64,000 nucleotides of DNA from Diaporthe sp. PMI_573 (lineage: Eukaryota > Ascomycota > Sordariomycetes > Diaporthales > Diaporthaceae): positions 1,772,677 through 1,836,676 of the forward strand of contig JAJTUP010000006.1 of assembly GCA_021399435.1 (NCBI GenBank), in the 5' to 3' direction. Made by a program: the position numbers and the translations under genes. Below are positions 45,755 to 58,131 of this stretch, one piece after another; the first letter of the stretch is position 1, and each line of letters starts with the position of its first letter. The notes beneath the pieces are model-generated. The model was given only the letters and a program-made list of their open reading frames with translations. It searched no databases and had not been told where the DNA came from.

Positions 45755-48073
45755 CTACGACACCTTCTCAAACTGCCTAGGGTCATACCTGCCATCGTCC
45801 TTGACGCTGGGCCTGACCTCGTTGAGCGCCTTTTCCCAGTCATCCGGCGTGATCTCGGAGTCCGCACCTGTGTCCTCGCTGATGTCGCCGCCGCCGTGGT
45901 AGTACGTCCTCTCCAGGCTGGCCTGGGCGGCCGCCTGCATCAGGTTGCCCAGGTCGGCGCCAGAGAAGCCCTTGCAGCGCTCGTCGAGGGCGATGGCGGC
46001 CAGGCGCTCGTCGGCGGCCTGCCTGTCCTCCTTGGTCGAGACGATGGTGTTCCAGTAGATGGTGCGCAGGATGTCGACCCTCTCGTCGGCGGTCGGCAGG
46101 CCCACGAAGACGCTGGTACCGAGGCGTCCCGGCCGCCGGATGGCCGGGTCGATACAATCCGGGCGATTCGTCGCGCCGACGACGTAGATGCCGCTGCGGT
46201 CGCCGACGCCGTCCAGCTCCGTCAGCAGCGCGTTGACCACGCGCGAGCTCGCGTCCGAGAGCGAGTCGTCGCGCTTCGGCACCAGGGCGTCCATCTCGTC
46301 GAAGAACAGGACGCACGGGGCACTGCTCTTGGCCCGCGCGAACAGCTGTCTCACCGCACGTTCCGACTCGCCCACGTACTTGTTGAGCAGCTCCGGGCCC
46401 TTGATGGAGATGAAGTTGGCCTTGGACTCGTTCGCCACCGCCTTGGCCACCAGAGTCTTGCCGCAGCCGGGCGGGCCCCAGAGCAGGATCCCCGCCCCGG
46501 ACTTGATGCCCACGCGGGCAAAGCGCTCAGGGTACTTGATGGGCCCGATGATGGTCATCTCGAGCCTCTTGCGCACCTCGCCCAACGCTCCGACGTGTTG
46601 CCAGGTCGTGTCGGGGATGGCGCTGAAGCCCTCTCGCTTGGCGGCCGGCTGCACGGTCGACACTGCCGCCTTCAAGTCCGCCTGCGTGATGCCCAACGGC
46701 CCGCTGTACATCGCGTTGGACGCTTTCATGATTCGGATCTCCGACCTGGCCGACCGACCCCCTGCCTCGGACTGTGCCTTCCAGGATTTCAGGAGCTCGA
46801 CCGTCTCGCTGTCTGTTGTGGGGATCTGCTCGACGAATAACTCTGACTGCAGGTCCGTCCGCGCCTGAATGCTCTTGAACACCGCGGCGGACACAACATG
46901 CTTCAGATCCGCACCGACGTAGCCGGGCGTCAGCCGGGCGAGCGCCGCAAAGTCTACGTCGCCGCCCAGTGCCAGGTCTCGCGTCATGGTCCGCAGGATC
47001 TTCTCCCTCGCCGGCTCGTTGGGCATCCCGATGTCGACCTCGACTCCGAACCGCCTTCGTACCACGGGGTCGATGCTCTCGGGCCGGTTGGTGGCGGCCA
47101 GGACGACCACGTTGCCGGTCCTATCGCCGCCCTCGTCCGACCTGCCGGGGCGCCCGATCTTGTCCATGCCGTTGCAGATCTCGGCCACGATCCTGCCCTC
47201 CATCGCCTTCTGTGCGTTGTCCCTCTTGCCAGCGATCGAGTCAAGCTCGTCAAAGAAGACGAGGCACGGCGCGAGCCGCATCGCCTCGTCGAAGATGTCG
47301 CGGATGTTCTTCTCGCTCTCGCCGCTGGTCCCGCCGACGAGGCTCGGCGCAGACACGGGGATGAAGGCGACCTCGAGGTCGGCGGCAAGCGCGTGCGCGA
47401 GCGTCGTTTTGCCGCAGCCCGACGGGCCGTGGAGCAGCACGCCGTCGCTGGGCCGGTACCCCAGCTCTGCGAGGTCGTCCCCGCGCAGGAGCGGGATCCA
47501 CACGGGGCCCTTGAGCCTGTCGATGACGCTTTCGACGCCCGCCAGGTCGTCGAGGCTGATGTCCTGTGGCGGCGAGCGGTCGACCTCCTTCGGGTCCTTG
47601 CGCCTCCGCTTCGGCTTGGCCTCGCCGTTTGCCTGGCGGTCGACGGTGGGCGTGTCCACGTCCATGGCGTCCGCTCCGCCGGGGGTCCGCCTCCCCGTGG
47701 ACGAGGCAGCCGAGCCCGTTGCCTTGGCCTCCGAGCTCTTGAAGTTCCAGTGCTTCGTGAGCTGCCTGTTCACCAGGCCTGCATCTCTCTCCTCTCGCGA
47801 CCGTTTGGCACGGCTCTCCTGGGCCTGGATCTCCCGCTCAAGCTCCTCGTCCGAGTCCTTCTCGACCTTGGATTCCTCCCGCCGCACATCGATGACCCTC
47901 TCAATCGAGTCCTCTAGGATACGTTTCTTTTGCCTCTTCAGGCTCGAGTTGGACCGCTGGATAAACTCGTAAACGCCACTGATGCTTAATTTGGAGCCGT
48001 TGAAATCGTCTTCGTACTTTCGTACGATTTGGTAGACATCACGGTCCAGGCCCTGCCGCAAACTTATCGGCAT
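45755..48073 (-). CDS. rix7: Ribosome-biogenesis AAA-ATPase Rix7 (NVL homologue)
   Basis: Nuclear AAA-ATPase that strips Nsa1 from pre-60S particles. Intronless, 772 residues from the ATG at 48073 ([20 protein letters not shown]); the longer frame begins at TTG. N-terminal region: helical domain, acidic stretch and a basic nuclear-signal-like [10 protein letters not shown] at about 153-162. Two AAA+ domains: D1 Walker A GPSGCGKT (216-223) and Walker B VFFDELD (272-278); D2 Walker A GPPGCGKT (533-540) and Walker B LFFDEMD (589-595), with GATNRPD and RRPGR arginine finger in D2. The family's order and size match. Strong antisense open frames over this gene are composition shadows. RIX7 lies 611 bp downstream of PNS1 on the same strand. 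Confidence 0.93.
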   Translation of the reverse strand: MPISLRQGLDRDVYQIVRKYEDDFNGSKLSISGVYEFIQRSNSSLKRQKKRILEDSIERVIDVRREESKVEKDSDEELEREIQAQESRAKRSREERDAGLVNRQLTKHWNFKSSEAKATGSAASSTGRRTPGGADAMDVDTPTVDRQANGEAKPKRRRKDPKEVDRSPPQDISLDDLAGVESVIDRLKGPVWIPLLRGDDLAELGYRPSDGVLLHGPSGCGKTTLAHALAADLEVAFIPVSAPSLVGGTSGESEKNIRDIFDEAMRLAPCLVFFDELDSIAGKRDNAQKAMEGRIVAEICNGMDKIGRPGRSDEGGDRTGNVVVLAATNRPESIDPVVRRRFGVEVDIGMPNEPAREKILRTMTRDLALGGDVDFAALARLTPGYVGADLKHVVSAAVFKSIQARTDLQSELFVEQIPTTDSETVELLKSWKAQSEAGGRSARSEIRIMKASNAMYSGPLGITQADLKAAVSTVQPAAKREGFSAIPDTTWQHVGALGEVRKRLEMTIIGPIKYPERFARVGIKSGAGILLWGPPGCGKTLVAKAVANESKANFISIKGPELLNKYVGESERAVRQLFARAKSSAPCVLFFDEMDALVPKRDDSLSDASSRVVNALLTELDGVGDRSGIYVVGATNRPDCIDPAIRRPGRLGTSVFVGLPTADERVDILRTIYWNTIVSTKEDRQAADERLAAIALDERCKGFSGADLGNLMQAAAQASLERTYYHGGGDISEDTGADSEITPDDWEKALNEVRPSVKDDGRYDPRQFEKVS

Positions 48074-48684
48074 GTTGGGGGTGGTGGTTGTCACCGGCAC
48101 ATACTTTTGTGGTGGATGTTCAGAATCGGGAGGGACTTTGGAGTTACAGTGGGGCCCGAAAATTTTAGACCGACATGGCGAGTACAAGTACGGAGTGATA
48201 AAGCCAGCCAAGTCACACGACGTCCCCATTGGGCCAACATCAATGAATGGCCATATAGACAATCGCCACTTTCGGTTTTGTTAAAAGCGAAGATTCGGAG
48301 ATTGCAGTGGGCGTGATTTCGAATTTCAGTCCTACATTGTAACAGACCTGGGCCGGTAAAATCAGAGGCCCTGCCCTCGAGGAACGGCACCTCAGTGGGC
48401 ACTTGGAGACTCATATGTACTGTGCAATTGCAACCCCTTCTATGTCAGTCTAGACATCTATCCTGGAGACATCCCGCACCGGGGTATGCACTGTGAGCCA
48501 ATTCGACCTCTGAAGAAATCAGAGGGCCAGAGTCCCAAGTGAAGTAGTACACAAAAAACGCCGCGCTTCCTCCTATTCAAAACAATGTTCCTTGTCTTGG
48601 CTGTCCTCCCTGAACACTTCCACACCTGTAGCATAATTTGCACGCTGCCACCGCCGCCGCTGCATCCGCTCAACGCCGGGTTCC
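48074..48684. other. Intergenic (611 bp), RIX7 promoter and PNS1 3' end
   Basis: No gene seen. The PNS1 frame ends at TGA 48685-48687. Confidence 0.5.
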
Positions 48685-51054
48685 TCAATATTCCGAAGCC
48701 TCGTCCCAGTTTTGTCTCCTTCCTCGCCCACCAAACAGCTGCGCAGCCTCCATGCAATACCCGCCACCTCCACTGGCCATCTTCGTCTCGCTGCCATAGC
48801 ATATCACCACCGCGTCCACAATGGAGCTCAGGACCCCCTCCATAGCACCCAGTATGCCCCAGCCGATAAAGCTGGCCACAAGACCAACCACGTAGGCATA
48901 TGCGCTGCCCTTGAACCCGGGGTTACCGTCGGGCACAGAGATCCGCAGTTGCCTCGCTGTCATCACCCACCCCGCGAAACCCAGAGCCGTGGCCATGATG
49001 AACTTGGTTGCCTGCAGCAGGAGTTTCGCCAGGCGGTAAGGGAGCAGCGGAGCGCTACCTCGTTGCCTGAATGCGCGTGGGGTCAGGGTCGTCGTCGGTG
49101 CTTGTGGGCCGAGGAAGTCCATCTGGCTTAGGCCGCGGGCCGAGTCCACGAGGGGCTGGGAGTGGATGGCTGCGTATGTGAGCGTGAGAGGGTTCGTCAT
49201 TGCGACGATTGAGGTGGGAATAAAGGTGTAGAAGAATGCGGCGATGATGCTGGCGACACGCCGGTGAAGGACAAGCAGGGGCATCCGGACCACCAAGGCC
49301 AATAGTGTGGACAGCGAGATGGTCCCGAAGATGGTGGTCATGGAATGGTTCAGGGCAGCCGCCACGATCTCACGAGAGGCCACGGCTGGTACCGCATTGC
49401 GATGGAAGTACCACTGTGAGACCGTCGCCGCAGTTGTCCCTCGCTGGACCCCCGAGATCATGGAGAGCGTCCATAGGTACATCAAGAGGAAATAGATACC
49501 TAGCCACCAGCTTGATGCTTGGAGGACAAACCTGGACACAGCGCCCGAATAGGAGCCTCCGAGGAAAACCCTGGTGAACATGGCCAGCCAAACCCAGGTC
49601 CAGCATACGATCAAGGCGAGGGTGCCCATCCCAACCAGCATCAGAGCGCTGTTCGCGGCCAGAATCCGGCTGGAGAACTCGAGGATCGCGATCGCCGAGC
49701 CTAGCGCATGGCGGCCCTTCCATACCATATAGACCCATACAATCGCAAAGAGTCCGGGCACAGTTGAAGCCCATCGCATTACAACATCCTGGATAGCCGA
49801 ACCGTGTTTTTCGCCCTGGAAGCTCGACACGAAGGGGTATATTGAAAAGGAGAGCATGACGATCGGCACGGCAACCAGAATCAGGCCTACCAGGGGTCTG
49901 ACGAAGTACCGCAAAGCGGCAAGCCACATGAAGGAGACAATCATTGCCACCAAGGTGTCCACGGCCAGGAGGTGGAAAGATGATCGAAGAACGGTGTATA
50001 TCGTATCGCCGAGAGGCTTCTTCCGACTAGGCGCAGAAGTATGCAGCCACACCAGAATGAAGGTAGCCAGCATCGAGGCGAGGGCTATGAGATAGACCCA
50101 GGCGAAGAATGCGTCGTGCTTAAAGAGCTCGCCCTCCGGTGCTGGCGGTGCAACGTCCGGTCGGTCATCGTAGGGAGAAGTCCCTAGGTCAGATTCCAGT
50201 GTGGAATCTCGCCGTATTGGCACGCGAGTCGTTGCGCTGAAGCCCTTCAGCCTTTGAAAAGCAGGGGCATCGTCACTAGACTGCTCCATGGTCAGGTCGG
50301 CCGGTGGTTCGCTGTCTGCTATTGTTGACTCCAGACCGACATCCTCCATCCTTCCCTTGGCGGACGAGTTGCTGCTGTTGTTGGAGACCACTCTTTCGAG
50401 ATTGCCCTCGTGACCACCCCGACCCTTAGCGGCGCGGGCAAAACTGCTTCTGGGCCCGTTCCAACTGCTCCTTATGCCCCTGTTTTGTCCACGTTCGAGA
50501 AAGGCCCGGCTATCTTGCTGCTCCCCGCTGTGCTCGAGTGATGCCGGGCCTCCCTCGTCCTCGGGCTCGGTGCTTTCCTCCAGCCGGCTTGCCTGGAAGA
50601 CCCTACGAGATCTTTGAAGCGCATAGAGGTCCGCAGCCTCCCTGTCCCTTTCATCCTCGTCTTCTTCTTCCCTCAGCTCGTCCCTGGTGCTATGGAAAAG
50701 GGGTGCATCCTGAGGGGTCGCGAGTCTGGACGCGAAGCTCAGGTGACCGAAACGGGAGGCGGCGGGGTGATAAGGGTTTGTGCCACGGCCAAGAAAAGAC
50801 CTGTTCCCATGCCCATTCCTTGACGTCCTATGTTGCCATTCGCCTGGCTGGCTGCTTGGTGGTGTGTCGTTATCGGGCTGGCCATGGAAGTTGGAAAGGC
50901 GGGACTGCGACTGAGCCAGGAACCTCGAAGCGTCTGGGCCGAGTCAGCGAGCCAGCAGGGACAAGACGCAGGGTACAGAACACAGCGCGTGCACACGCGT
51001 ACGCAAGCATGAAGCAAGTGTGGGCGCGAAGAAGACCTTACATTCTGAGAACAT
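48685..51054 (-). CDS. pns1: Pns1-like choline-transporter-like (CTL/SLC44) membrane protein
   Basis: Multi-pass protein of the choline-transporter-like family; yeast Pns1 is a plasma-membrane member of uncertain substrate. Exons 51054-51042 and 50933-48685 give 753 residues. The first exon is only 13 nt (MFSE plus one base) and joins to give MFSEYASRFLAQSQSRLSNF, a conserved fungal N terminus; the 108-nt intron has GTAAGG and GGCCCAG borders. About 280 N-terminal residues are cytosolic, charged and disordered, followed by about ten membrane helices, including AWVYLIALASMLATFILVWL, LVGLILVAVPIVMLSF and the family-typical segment GVQRGTTAATVSQWYFHR. A short Gly/Arg-rich tail ends the protein. 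Longer than yeast Pns1 (539 residues) because of the N-terminal extension. Confidence 0.85.
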
Positions 51055-52179
51055 GGCTGAGGTTCCTCAGCTTTCCGGCTGCTGGGCGAGCCTCACTCGG
51101 ATCAAAAGAGGGGCGGTCAGTCAGGCCGGACGGGCGAACGAGCTGGGGCGCGGGTTGGCGGGATATATGACGTGTGAGGATACAACTGGAATAGATAAGA
51201 ACGGCCGAAACGCCTTTTGGGAGGATCTGGGCGGGAGCGTAGATGAGATGCAGAAGAGGAGATGCGGTCTGACTCGACAAGGCAGGTGAAGAGATAAAGG
51301 TCAAGGCATTGTAGCACCTGACCAGTTGGGAGAGGCGCCTGGAGCCCAGGCGGGATCACTAAGTGCGTGAGCGAGCACGTACTCCGTACACTTGAGGGTC
51401 TAATGCCTAATGCAGGGATTCATGGGCGTCCCGCTTCTCTGCTTTGACCTGGTCGGCCGGGCAGGCAGTCACCGGTGCGAGGTCACAGGTAGTCATGTCT
51501 GTCATTACACGGTCTGCAGTACAGCACGTACTCGTCATGCCTGCTGCACCCAGCCACTGACAGTCAACATCTCATCTGGACCATGCTCCTTGGTGGCGTC
51601 CAAACTTCCCCCCTTGGGCCTCCCCCCACAGGCTGTCTGCAGATAAGCGGTAGATGGCGATAGCGCCCGCCCCTGTCTCCTTCCCGGGACTTCCACCTTG
51701 TACTCCGTACCTACCTAGCGTGCCTAGGTACCTAGTCATCAGGTGTCCGCTCCACCCCAGCGTGACATCGGTGCCAGAGCTCATACATAGACCAAGTACC
51801 CCGGCGGTGGATCAGCGGTCCAACGTCACTCGTGATGCTCAGATTCCGGCCATATGTTCCTTTCTCACTCTCTGCTGCTCACCCTGCGCCGTCCTCCCTT
51901 CTCATCCCACTAAACCCGTGATACTTCACCCTGTCCCACGCTGTGCTCTCGTGCGATCTGTATCTTCCTTCTGTCTAGTCGAATCCTGCCCAACAGAATC
52001 CCCCTATCTAGCCATCTTCACTCCCAAAACATCGCCACCTCGCCCTGTCAGATCGAACGGCCCGCTCCCTCGGAACCTTGGACGACTCCGGTCTCGAGAC
52101 AACAAAACTCTCAACCCCCCACCCCCTTGACCGTCGTCCCGTGCACACGCCCATAAATCACACACCAGACGACGTCCAC
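51055..52179. other. Intergenic (1.1 kb), divergent PNS1 / Rab promoters
   Basis: No gene seen. GTACTCCGTAC occurs twice, at 51379 and 51700, and CTACCTAGCGTGCCTAGGTACCTAG at 51711 is a nested palindromic TAGGTA-type cluster. A CT-rich leader (51850-52070) precedes the Rab gene. Confidence 0.5.
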
Positions 52180-52977
52180 ATGTCCTCACCACCCTGGGAT
52201 TATATCGCCAAGCTGGTCTGCATAGGAGACAGCGGCTGCGGCAAGTCGTCCCTGACCATCCGCCTCTGCGAGGGCCGCTTCGTCCAACACCACGACGTCA
52301 CCATCGGAGTAGAATTCGGCTCCAGGATAGTACCAGTCGGCGCTCCCGCCAACAAGGCAATAGCCGCCTCACACACAGACGCCTCCCCCTCGTCGCCGTC
52401 CAGCCAAGACGCCTCCTCGAATCCAGACCAGCCAAATGGCCTGCCAGACCCGCCCCGCGCCGCCCCCAAGGACCAGCAGCAGCCCCAGAAGCACATGAAG
52501 CTGTCCCTCTGGGACACGGCCGGCCAGGAGACGTACAAGTCCGTGACCCGCTCCTACTTCCGCGGCGCGAGCGGCGCCCTGCTCGTCTTCGACATCTCGC
52601 GCAAGTCCACCTTCTCGCACGTCACCGACTGGCTCAACGACCTGCGCCAGATCGCCGAGCCGGACATCGTCGTCATCCTCGTCGGGAACAAGGCCGACCT
52701 CGCCGGCGAGAGGCGCGAGGTCAGCGCCGAGGAGGCCGCCGCGTGGGCCCGCCAGAACGGCGTGCTGCGCTACGTCGAGACGAGCGCCAAGACCGGCGAG
52801 TACGTCGAGGAGGCGTTCCTCGGCGTCGCGGAAAGGATATATCAGAATATACAGGCCGGCAAGTACGACCTGAACGACAGGCGGTCCGGTGTCAAGGGGC
52901 AGGGCGCCGGGTGGGGTGGGGGCTCCGGGGTCAAGGTAGACGCGAGAAAGGCTTCGAATGGTGGTATGTGTTGTTGA
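52180..52977 (+). CDS. Rab-family small GTPase (Rab2/Rab4/Rab14-like) with inter-switch insert
   Basis: Membrane-trafficking GTPase. Intronless, 265 residues from the ATG at 52180 (MSSPPWDYIAKLVCIG); upstream frame starts at TTG. Motifs: P-loop GDSGCGKS (16-23), switch I about 40-44 (DVTIG), WDTAGQE (111-117), NKAD (170-173), TSAK (201-204) and a C-terminal Cys-Cys (GMCC) for geranylgeranylation. The TRSYFRGASGALLVFDIS segment and FHV/WLNDLRQIAEPD favour the Rab2/4/14 branch. Unusual: about 50 residues rich in Ser, Pro and Gln (54-105) are inserted between the two switch strands. It converges with PMT2. Confidence 0.88.
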   Translation: MSSPPWDYIAKLVCIGDSGCGKSSLTIRLCEGRFVQHHDVTIGVEFGSRIVPVGAPANKAIAASHTDASPSSPSSQDASSNPDQPNGLPDPPRAAPKDQQQPQKHMKLSLWDTAGQETYKSVTRSYFRGASGALLVFDISRKSTFSHVTDWLNDLRQIAEPDIVVILVGNKADLAGERREVSAEEAAAWARQNGVLRYVETSAKTGEYVEEAFLGVAERIYQNIQAGKYDLNDRRSGVKGQGAGWGGGSGVKVDARKASNGGMCC

Positions 52978-53488
52978 TACGATAAAGCACGGGATTTGGG
53001 CAAGGGAAAAGCGGGCGCATGGCAGATGGTTTCGCGGTCGCCTCCTACGAAACAAGCCAAAAGTCCACCGGGCATCGTCAGGTTGTTTACCCCCGGCCGC
53101 AACACATATCATGGAAGCACTACGACTTCAATGTACAGCACGTAATGCATAATCAGCAAGCTGGGCTGACCGCGGCATCAGGCATAGACAAATTGAGCAT
53201 CGCATAACATGGGCAAGCAGTAACGAGACGTGGTATTACTTCTTGGAGTATGGGAAGTTCCCTTCTCTTCCATATTTCCTAATTTTATCAGGCATCATTG
53301 CCAAATGACCAAACATGGAAAACTCCGTCCCGACATATAGGCCATCTACAGCAACATGACCCGGCCATCGTATGTCGGCACTCTCTCGAGATAGCCCGCA
53401 AGTAACTCGCAGCTTCAGGCTGGAGTGTCTAATGCTTTGGCGTGGCCAAGACGTCCACCCAAACAACTATTTGGTCGCGGCCGGCTGT
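52978..53488. other. Intergenic (511 bp) between convergent genes
   Basis: 3' regions of the Rab and PMT2 genes; nothing else seen. Confidence 0.5.
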
Positions 53489-55969
53489 TTAGTCCGTCAC
53501 CCTCCAGCTGTCGAACCACTTCATGTACGAGTAGTCCTTGTTTGGACCGGTCATACCCCAGCAGATTGGCATGAAGTAGACGTAGAGACCGATGGTAACA
53601 GAGTAGAGGCCGCCATAGACGACAGCCTGGAGGATCTGGTTACGATTCCGCATGCACCAGTCAACCAAAAATCCCGTCGTCAGGATGGCGAAGTATAGGG
53701 CAGGGTAATAGTGGTGGACATAAGTGACACGAGCCATAATGACGAATGGCAGGTAGTGCAGGAACCAACCCGCGAGTGGGTAAAGACCGGCGTAGTGGAT
53801 TTGATCGATGTCGGGCTGGGACAGCTCCTTGATACCGCGCTGCCATCGAACAAGGTACCAGAGAACGACCGCGCCAATAAGGCCCAGGGAAAGTGTCGAG
53901 CCCCAATAGACGAAGGGGTTGCCCAAAAGGAAGTATTTGACAATATGGTCGTCCCAGCCACACATGCGCAACCCAACGTTCTAAGTCTCACATCAGCACA
54001 TCAAGTTCTGAAACGCAACAGGGAAACACTTGGGATGAGACAGGATACAACTTACCAGAATAGGCCACTGCCACCACTGGGAGGCCAGGTCGTCCTGCTT
54101 GTCTGGATCAGGAACCAGGGCATTGTTGGACGTCATCATCGCAACGTTCAGGTGAATAAAGTCGTGGATGAAGGGCGACTTGTACTGGCCAGGTTCCGCG
54201 GGAGGCAACTTGTCGTTCCAATGGGCCTCCACGTTCCAGTGAGTATATGTGTCCCTTGGGTTGTTCTCCTTGGTGCATGTAACTTCGATCTGTCGGAAAC
54301 CCCACTGTGGCAAGTTGACGTTACCAGCTCGCAAATAGCAGCCAAGGGCCTCATGTCTCAGTCGGAACGCGGTGGTTAGGGTTCGGACCCTACTGCGATC
54401 CCTCGATGCAACATCCCGCACAACCTCGACCTTCCAGTGGTCTTTGTCGTCACCTATTGTCAAGTTACCGTAACAAGATACCTCCTTGTCAGCCTTGGTA
54501 ACAGGCGCAGGGATGTCGTGCGAGTGCAGGTTGCGGCCGGTCTGAGCGTGGATCAGACGGATGGTTTCGCCGTCTCCAATAAAGCGTGGCTCCTCATTCT
54601 CGTCATAGTCCTTGTCACGGCGGTTCGGGTAGAAGAACCAGTCGTTGTTGGCATCCTTGTGGTGATAGCAGGTAATCTGTTGTTGGCCAGAACCGTCTGG
54701 ATAAGTTTGTACGTGGGAGTGCAAGAGTCCGCCACCGTAACCCATGTTCTTGATCGTTGCTCGAGAACCATAGGCCACTTCGAGAGGGCTGTTCTGGCCA
54801 ACTTCAGTGCCGCGTAGGTTGGCCTGGAAGAGAGAGCTCATCTGGGCGTCGCCTGGTCCGCTGTCGGTGAGGACGGCAAAGTGGATGGCGAAGCTGAGCA
54901 TGTAGATGAGGAAAGGGAGAACGATCAGGCCAACCACTCTCGCGGCAAGATGAGCTCCGAGCTCCGCGTAAGGCATTCGGATGTTGCCAAACTTGTTCCA
55001 GAGGTCCTCAGCTGTGTACAGGCCGACCAGCGCAGTGACGAAGAGCCCGACCAGTTTAACACTAGTTACGCAGCCGATACTGAGACCCGTCATGAATAGC
55101 CAGAAGAACCATTCAGGCTCAAAACTCTTGTCCTGCAATCGGTGGAATTTCGCCCAGCAGAGGGTCGTGGCGACTGTGCCGCATAGGAGCATCGAATCGA
55201 GAAGAATGAATCTGCTTATGGTGGTGTACGAGTTTTCGCAAAGAACCATGAGCGTAACCAGCCAGACTGCGGGTCGCTTGAAGTTGAGTTCCCTGGCAGT
55301 CCAGTAGGCCATTGGGACGCAGATGGCACCGAAGAAGGCATTGAACTGGCGCATGAAGGTGTAGTTGACATCCGCTGGGTATGTCTCCCCGGACTTGAAC
55401 TCGAAGGACCCGTTGTATCCAGCGAGGTAGCCAGACAGGCCGACAAGGAGCTTTCCCAGAGGGGGCTACTCGGGTGTTAGACTATTGGCTGCGAGTTTCT
55501 GGCGTGGGGTAACGTACGTGGACATCGAAGTAGTATTCATGCTTGAGGTAGTGGGATCCGAACTTTCCAAAGCTGCCACGATGTCATGATTAGCGAATGC
55601 TGTCGATGTGTGACACTGGTTCGGGGGCTTCTGAACGTACTGTGCTTCGTCCCAGGTCACAATGTTGGACAGTCCGATGTTGTAGAGGCGGGTGAAGAAG
55701 GCGAGGGCGGTAAAGATGATGGGGGCAATGAGAAACTCCCACTCGTCGAGAACTTGTATGATCGATGGTTGCTAGGGTCGCCCTCGTCAGTGCGAGCTCT
55801 ACACATAATACGACTCATGAAGACAGTAGCTGACCTTCTTGAGCTTCTCCTTGTCGTTGGCCTGAGGCTGGCCCTGGGGGGCATCGGGCTGGGTGGCAGG
55901 GACGTTGCGCCTCCGCAGGGCATCGCCGACGTCTGCGCCGGAGGCAACGGCCCGTTCGGTCGCAGCCAT
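53489..55969 (-). CDS. pmt2: Protein O-mannosyltransferase, PMT2 family
   Basis: ER enzyme that transfers mannose from dolichyl-phosphate-mannose to Ser/Thr of secreted proteins; works as a heterodimer with a PMT1-type partner. Five exons: 55969-55835, 55771-55641, 55572-55518, 55465-54056, 53980-53489, giving 740 residues, typical of the family. Seen: catalytic Asp86-Glu87 in TWDEAHFGKFGS, followed by KHEYYFDVHPPLGKLL; GSFEFKSGETYP, which points to the PMT2 subfamily; N-terminal membrane helices; a central lumenal region about 320-510 with MIR repeats (LLHSHVQTYPDGSGQQQITCY, LIHAQTGRNLHSHD, LRHEALGCYLRAG); and C-terminal helices after the last intron (YWGSTLSLGLIGAVVLWYLV). Exon boundaries all keep frame. 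Confidence 0.93.
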
Positions 55970-57400
55970 GTTGGCAGCGGTCAGGGCTGAGCTGAGTCAA
56001 AAATCAGGTCTCGAGAAGAATGTGGTCCCAAGAGGGCGGAAGGGAAGTGGAGATAACAAATGTGGTGAAAGACAGTATCGAAAATAGGGGGAGGGGATCA
56101 AGGTAGGATCCCAAGGTCCGGGGATCCTGCGGATGCGGATGCGGATGCAAAAGGCTATCGCGCAAACATGAATTGCCCGGTGGAAGGGACAATTGGCGAC
56201 AGAGGATGCGCAGCCTCTTGTGGGAGTGGAGGGTCTTGTGCCGAAGTCAGAGCTTGGCTGAAGGGAAAGGGATGGAGAAGAAGAGTGCTGAAAACAATCG
56301 TGGCCTTTACGCAGCCCGGTGCGTACCGAGTACGTGTAGCTTGCTAACAAGGACCCTTGGCCGAGCTGCCCGCGCCGGTGGTACCGTCAGGTATGGAAGC
56401 ACTGGGAGCTCCAATTGATCGCCAAGGCGGGTGGATCCTCCCATCCTCTCCCTCCCTTGCAGTAATGAGTGACAGCCAAGGATGGGCGGCCTAGGCCTGA
56501 GTGCCCCACAGTTCTGTGGTATGCTGCGGGCCAACACAGCTACGTGTACATTCTGTTTGATTTATATCAATCTAACTGCCCGTTTCATTGTTTTTGCATT
56601 CACCGCGGTTCCGGTTTGACTCGGGCATTTCCTCCATCCCAGTTTACAATGTTGCATTTTTTTTTTGGCCTCAAGGTTTCTGCAGACCTGCGGACACGGG
56701 CCGGCAGATCCCTAGGCTTTGTCAGATGCGATCGGTTCTATGTCAACACTGTTGCAGGGTTGACAGCGGAGGAGCGGCCAGGTTCGGCACATGTCAGAGG
56801 TTGTACAAAATCTCCCTGTTGTCGGGGCTTCGTAGCACAAGAAACTTGTCTGTCATGTACCATGCCCTGTCCAATGATGCAGCTCGCCCCTCGTGCCTTT
56901 CTCTGTACTTTTGGGGCGTTGCGATATTACCTGACTGATCCGCCCAAGGGGGCAAAGTGAAAGTGAGAGGTCGTTTAAGATCTGTCCACGAAAGGGCCGT
57001 GGGGCTCACCTATCGGACGACTATTGACCGAGCAGTAGCCCATAGTACCTGAATATTCACCCTTCACGTTGACCTGCCCCTAAATCTGGAATAGTCACGA
57101 AGTCAGAACCTCACTGTTCTGAAGGCGAGGTAGGGTGAGTCTAACGTGAGCCTGACCCAAGTGTGGCTGGCCTTGGTTAAACTTGCCTGGCAGGCCCAAC
57201 GAGCATAACCCGGTATCGGGATGTGCCGGCAGCCGGGATCCTGGCCAGCGCATACCAGCAATAACTGTCCCATATCCAGGTGCATAGCTCCCAGGCAAGG
57301 ATACTGGTTGCAAGAGCGGCCACTAGCACAAGAACAGTTTGCTTCTCCTTTCAACCTCAACCACTACTCCATAACACCATACACACAATCTCGTAATAGA
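55970..57400. other. Intergenic (1.4 kb), PMT2 promoter and transition to AT-rich DNA
   Basis: No gene recognised. GCGGATGC repeats near 56131-56150 and a poly-T run near 56660. A minus-strand frame at 57103-57360 is Cys-rich but lacks a recognisable family. Confidence 0.4.
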
Positions 57401-57604
57401 GGTTAAGGATATCACCAACCCGCCAGAGTAACATAGATCAGCACCAGGTGTTATAATCACACCAAACCTTTGTAGGGTTCAGTAGGTAACCTGTAGGGTT
57501 TATGGTAGCAGTACGGCGCAGGGGTGATACTTAACTGTTCAGTAGAAGACACAATAATTCTGCGGGTATGGTCAATAGCTGTAAGGCTATCTAGTTATTT
57601 GGAC

Positions 57605-57631
57605 TAAATACTTAGATTGACGACTAAAGAG
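57605..57631 (+). repeat. Dispersed 27-bp direct repeat, copy 1 (copy 2 at 58925-58951)
   Basis: TAAATACTTAGATTGAC, one variable base, then ACTAAAGAG occur at 57605 and again at 58925, 1320 bp apart with 26 of 27 bases equal. They may be remains of terminal repeats or of two copies of one element. Confidence 0.6.
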
Positions 57632-58131
57632 TCTTGTTCTATAAAAGCTATCTATAGTGGTAACGACCATGTCCTTATATGTTCCGACTTCTTTATTGTT
57701 CTAGGCGTGGGACCGTCTAGACTGTTCTCGATATTTGCGGTCTAGCCTGTAGTCGCCTAGACCGCTAATGGTTCTGTCGGTCCACCCCTAGGGCCGGGTT
57801 CCTAACCCTAACCCTGGTTCTGGCACATCCTGTAATTCTGCCGACTAGCGTTACTCGGGCTGACATTGTAGCATTAGTTAGGGTCGCTTAGACGGGTTTC
57901 TTCTAGCGCCAACACGCTGGTTTATAACACTATCTCTCTTCTTGTATTCTTTATTCCAAAGGTTTGTTCCGTTCCTTTCCTTTCAAGTCTTCGGGCCTTA
58001 TAATCATGCCTTCCTAATTTGTTATGTCCTATAAAGTCGGGAATTCACGGGTTTCCAAACCGTCTCGTCTTTGTAAGAAGACTAAGCAGAGTTACACTCT
58101 TTACCTTACTGCCTTATCTCGTTATTTTAAG

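Noticed and set aside
46898..47972. Two long plus-strand frames of 328-339 codons
   Set aside because: Antisense to RIX7 AAA domains; Val/Arg-rich or Ser-rich shadow sequence without motifs.
57103..57360. Cys-containing 85-codon minus-strand frame
   Set aside because: No regular Cys spacing, no family resemblance, and borders the relic block.
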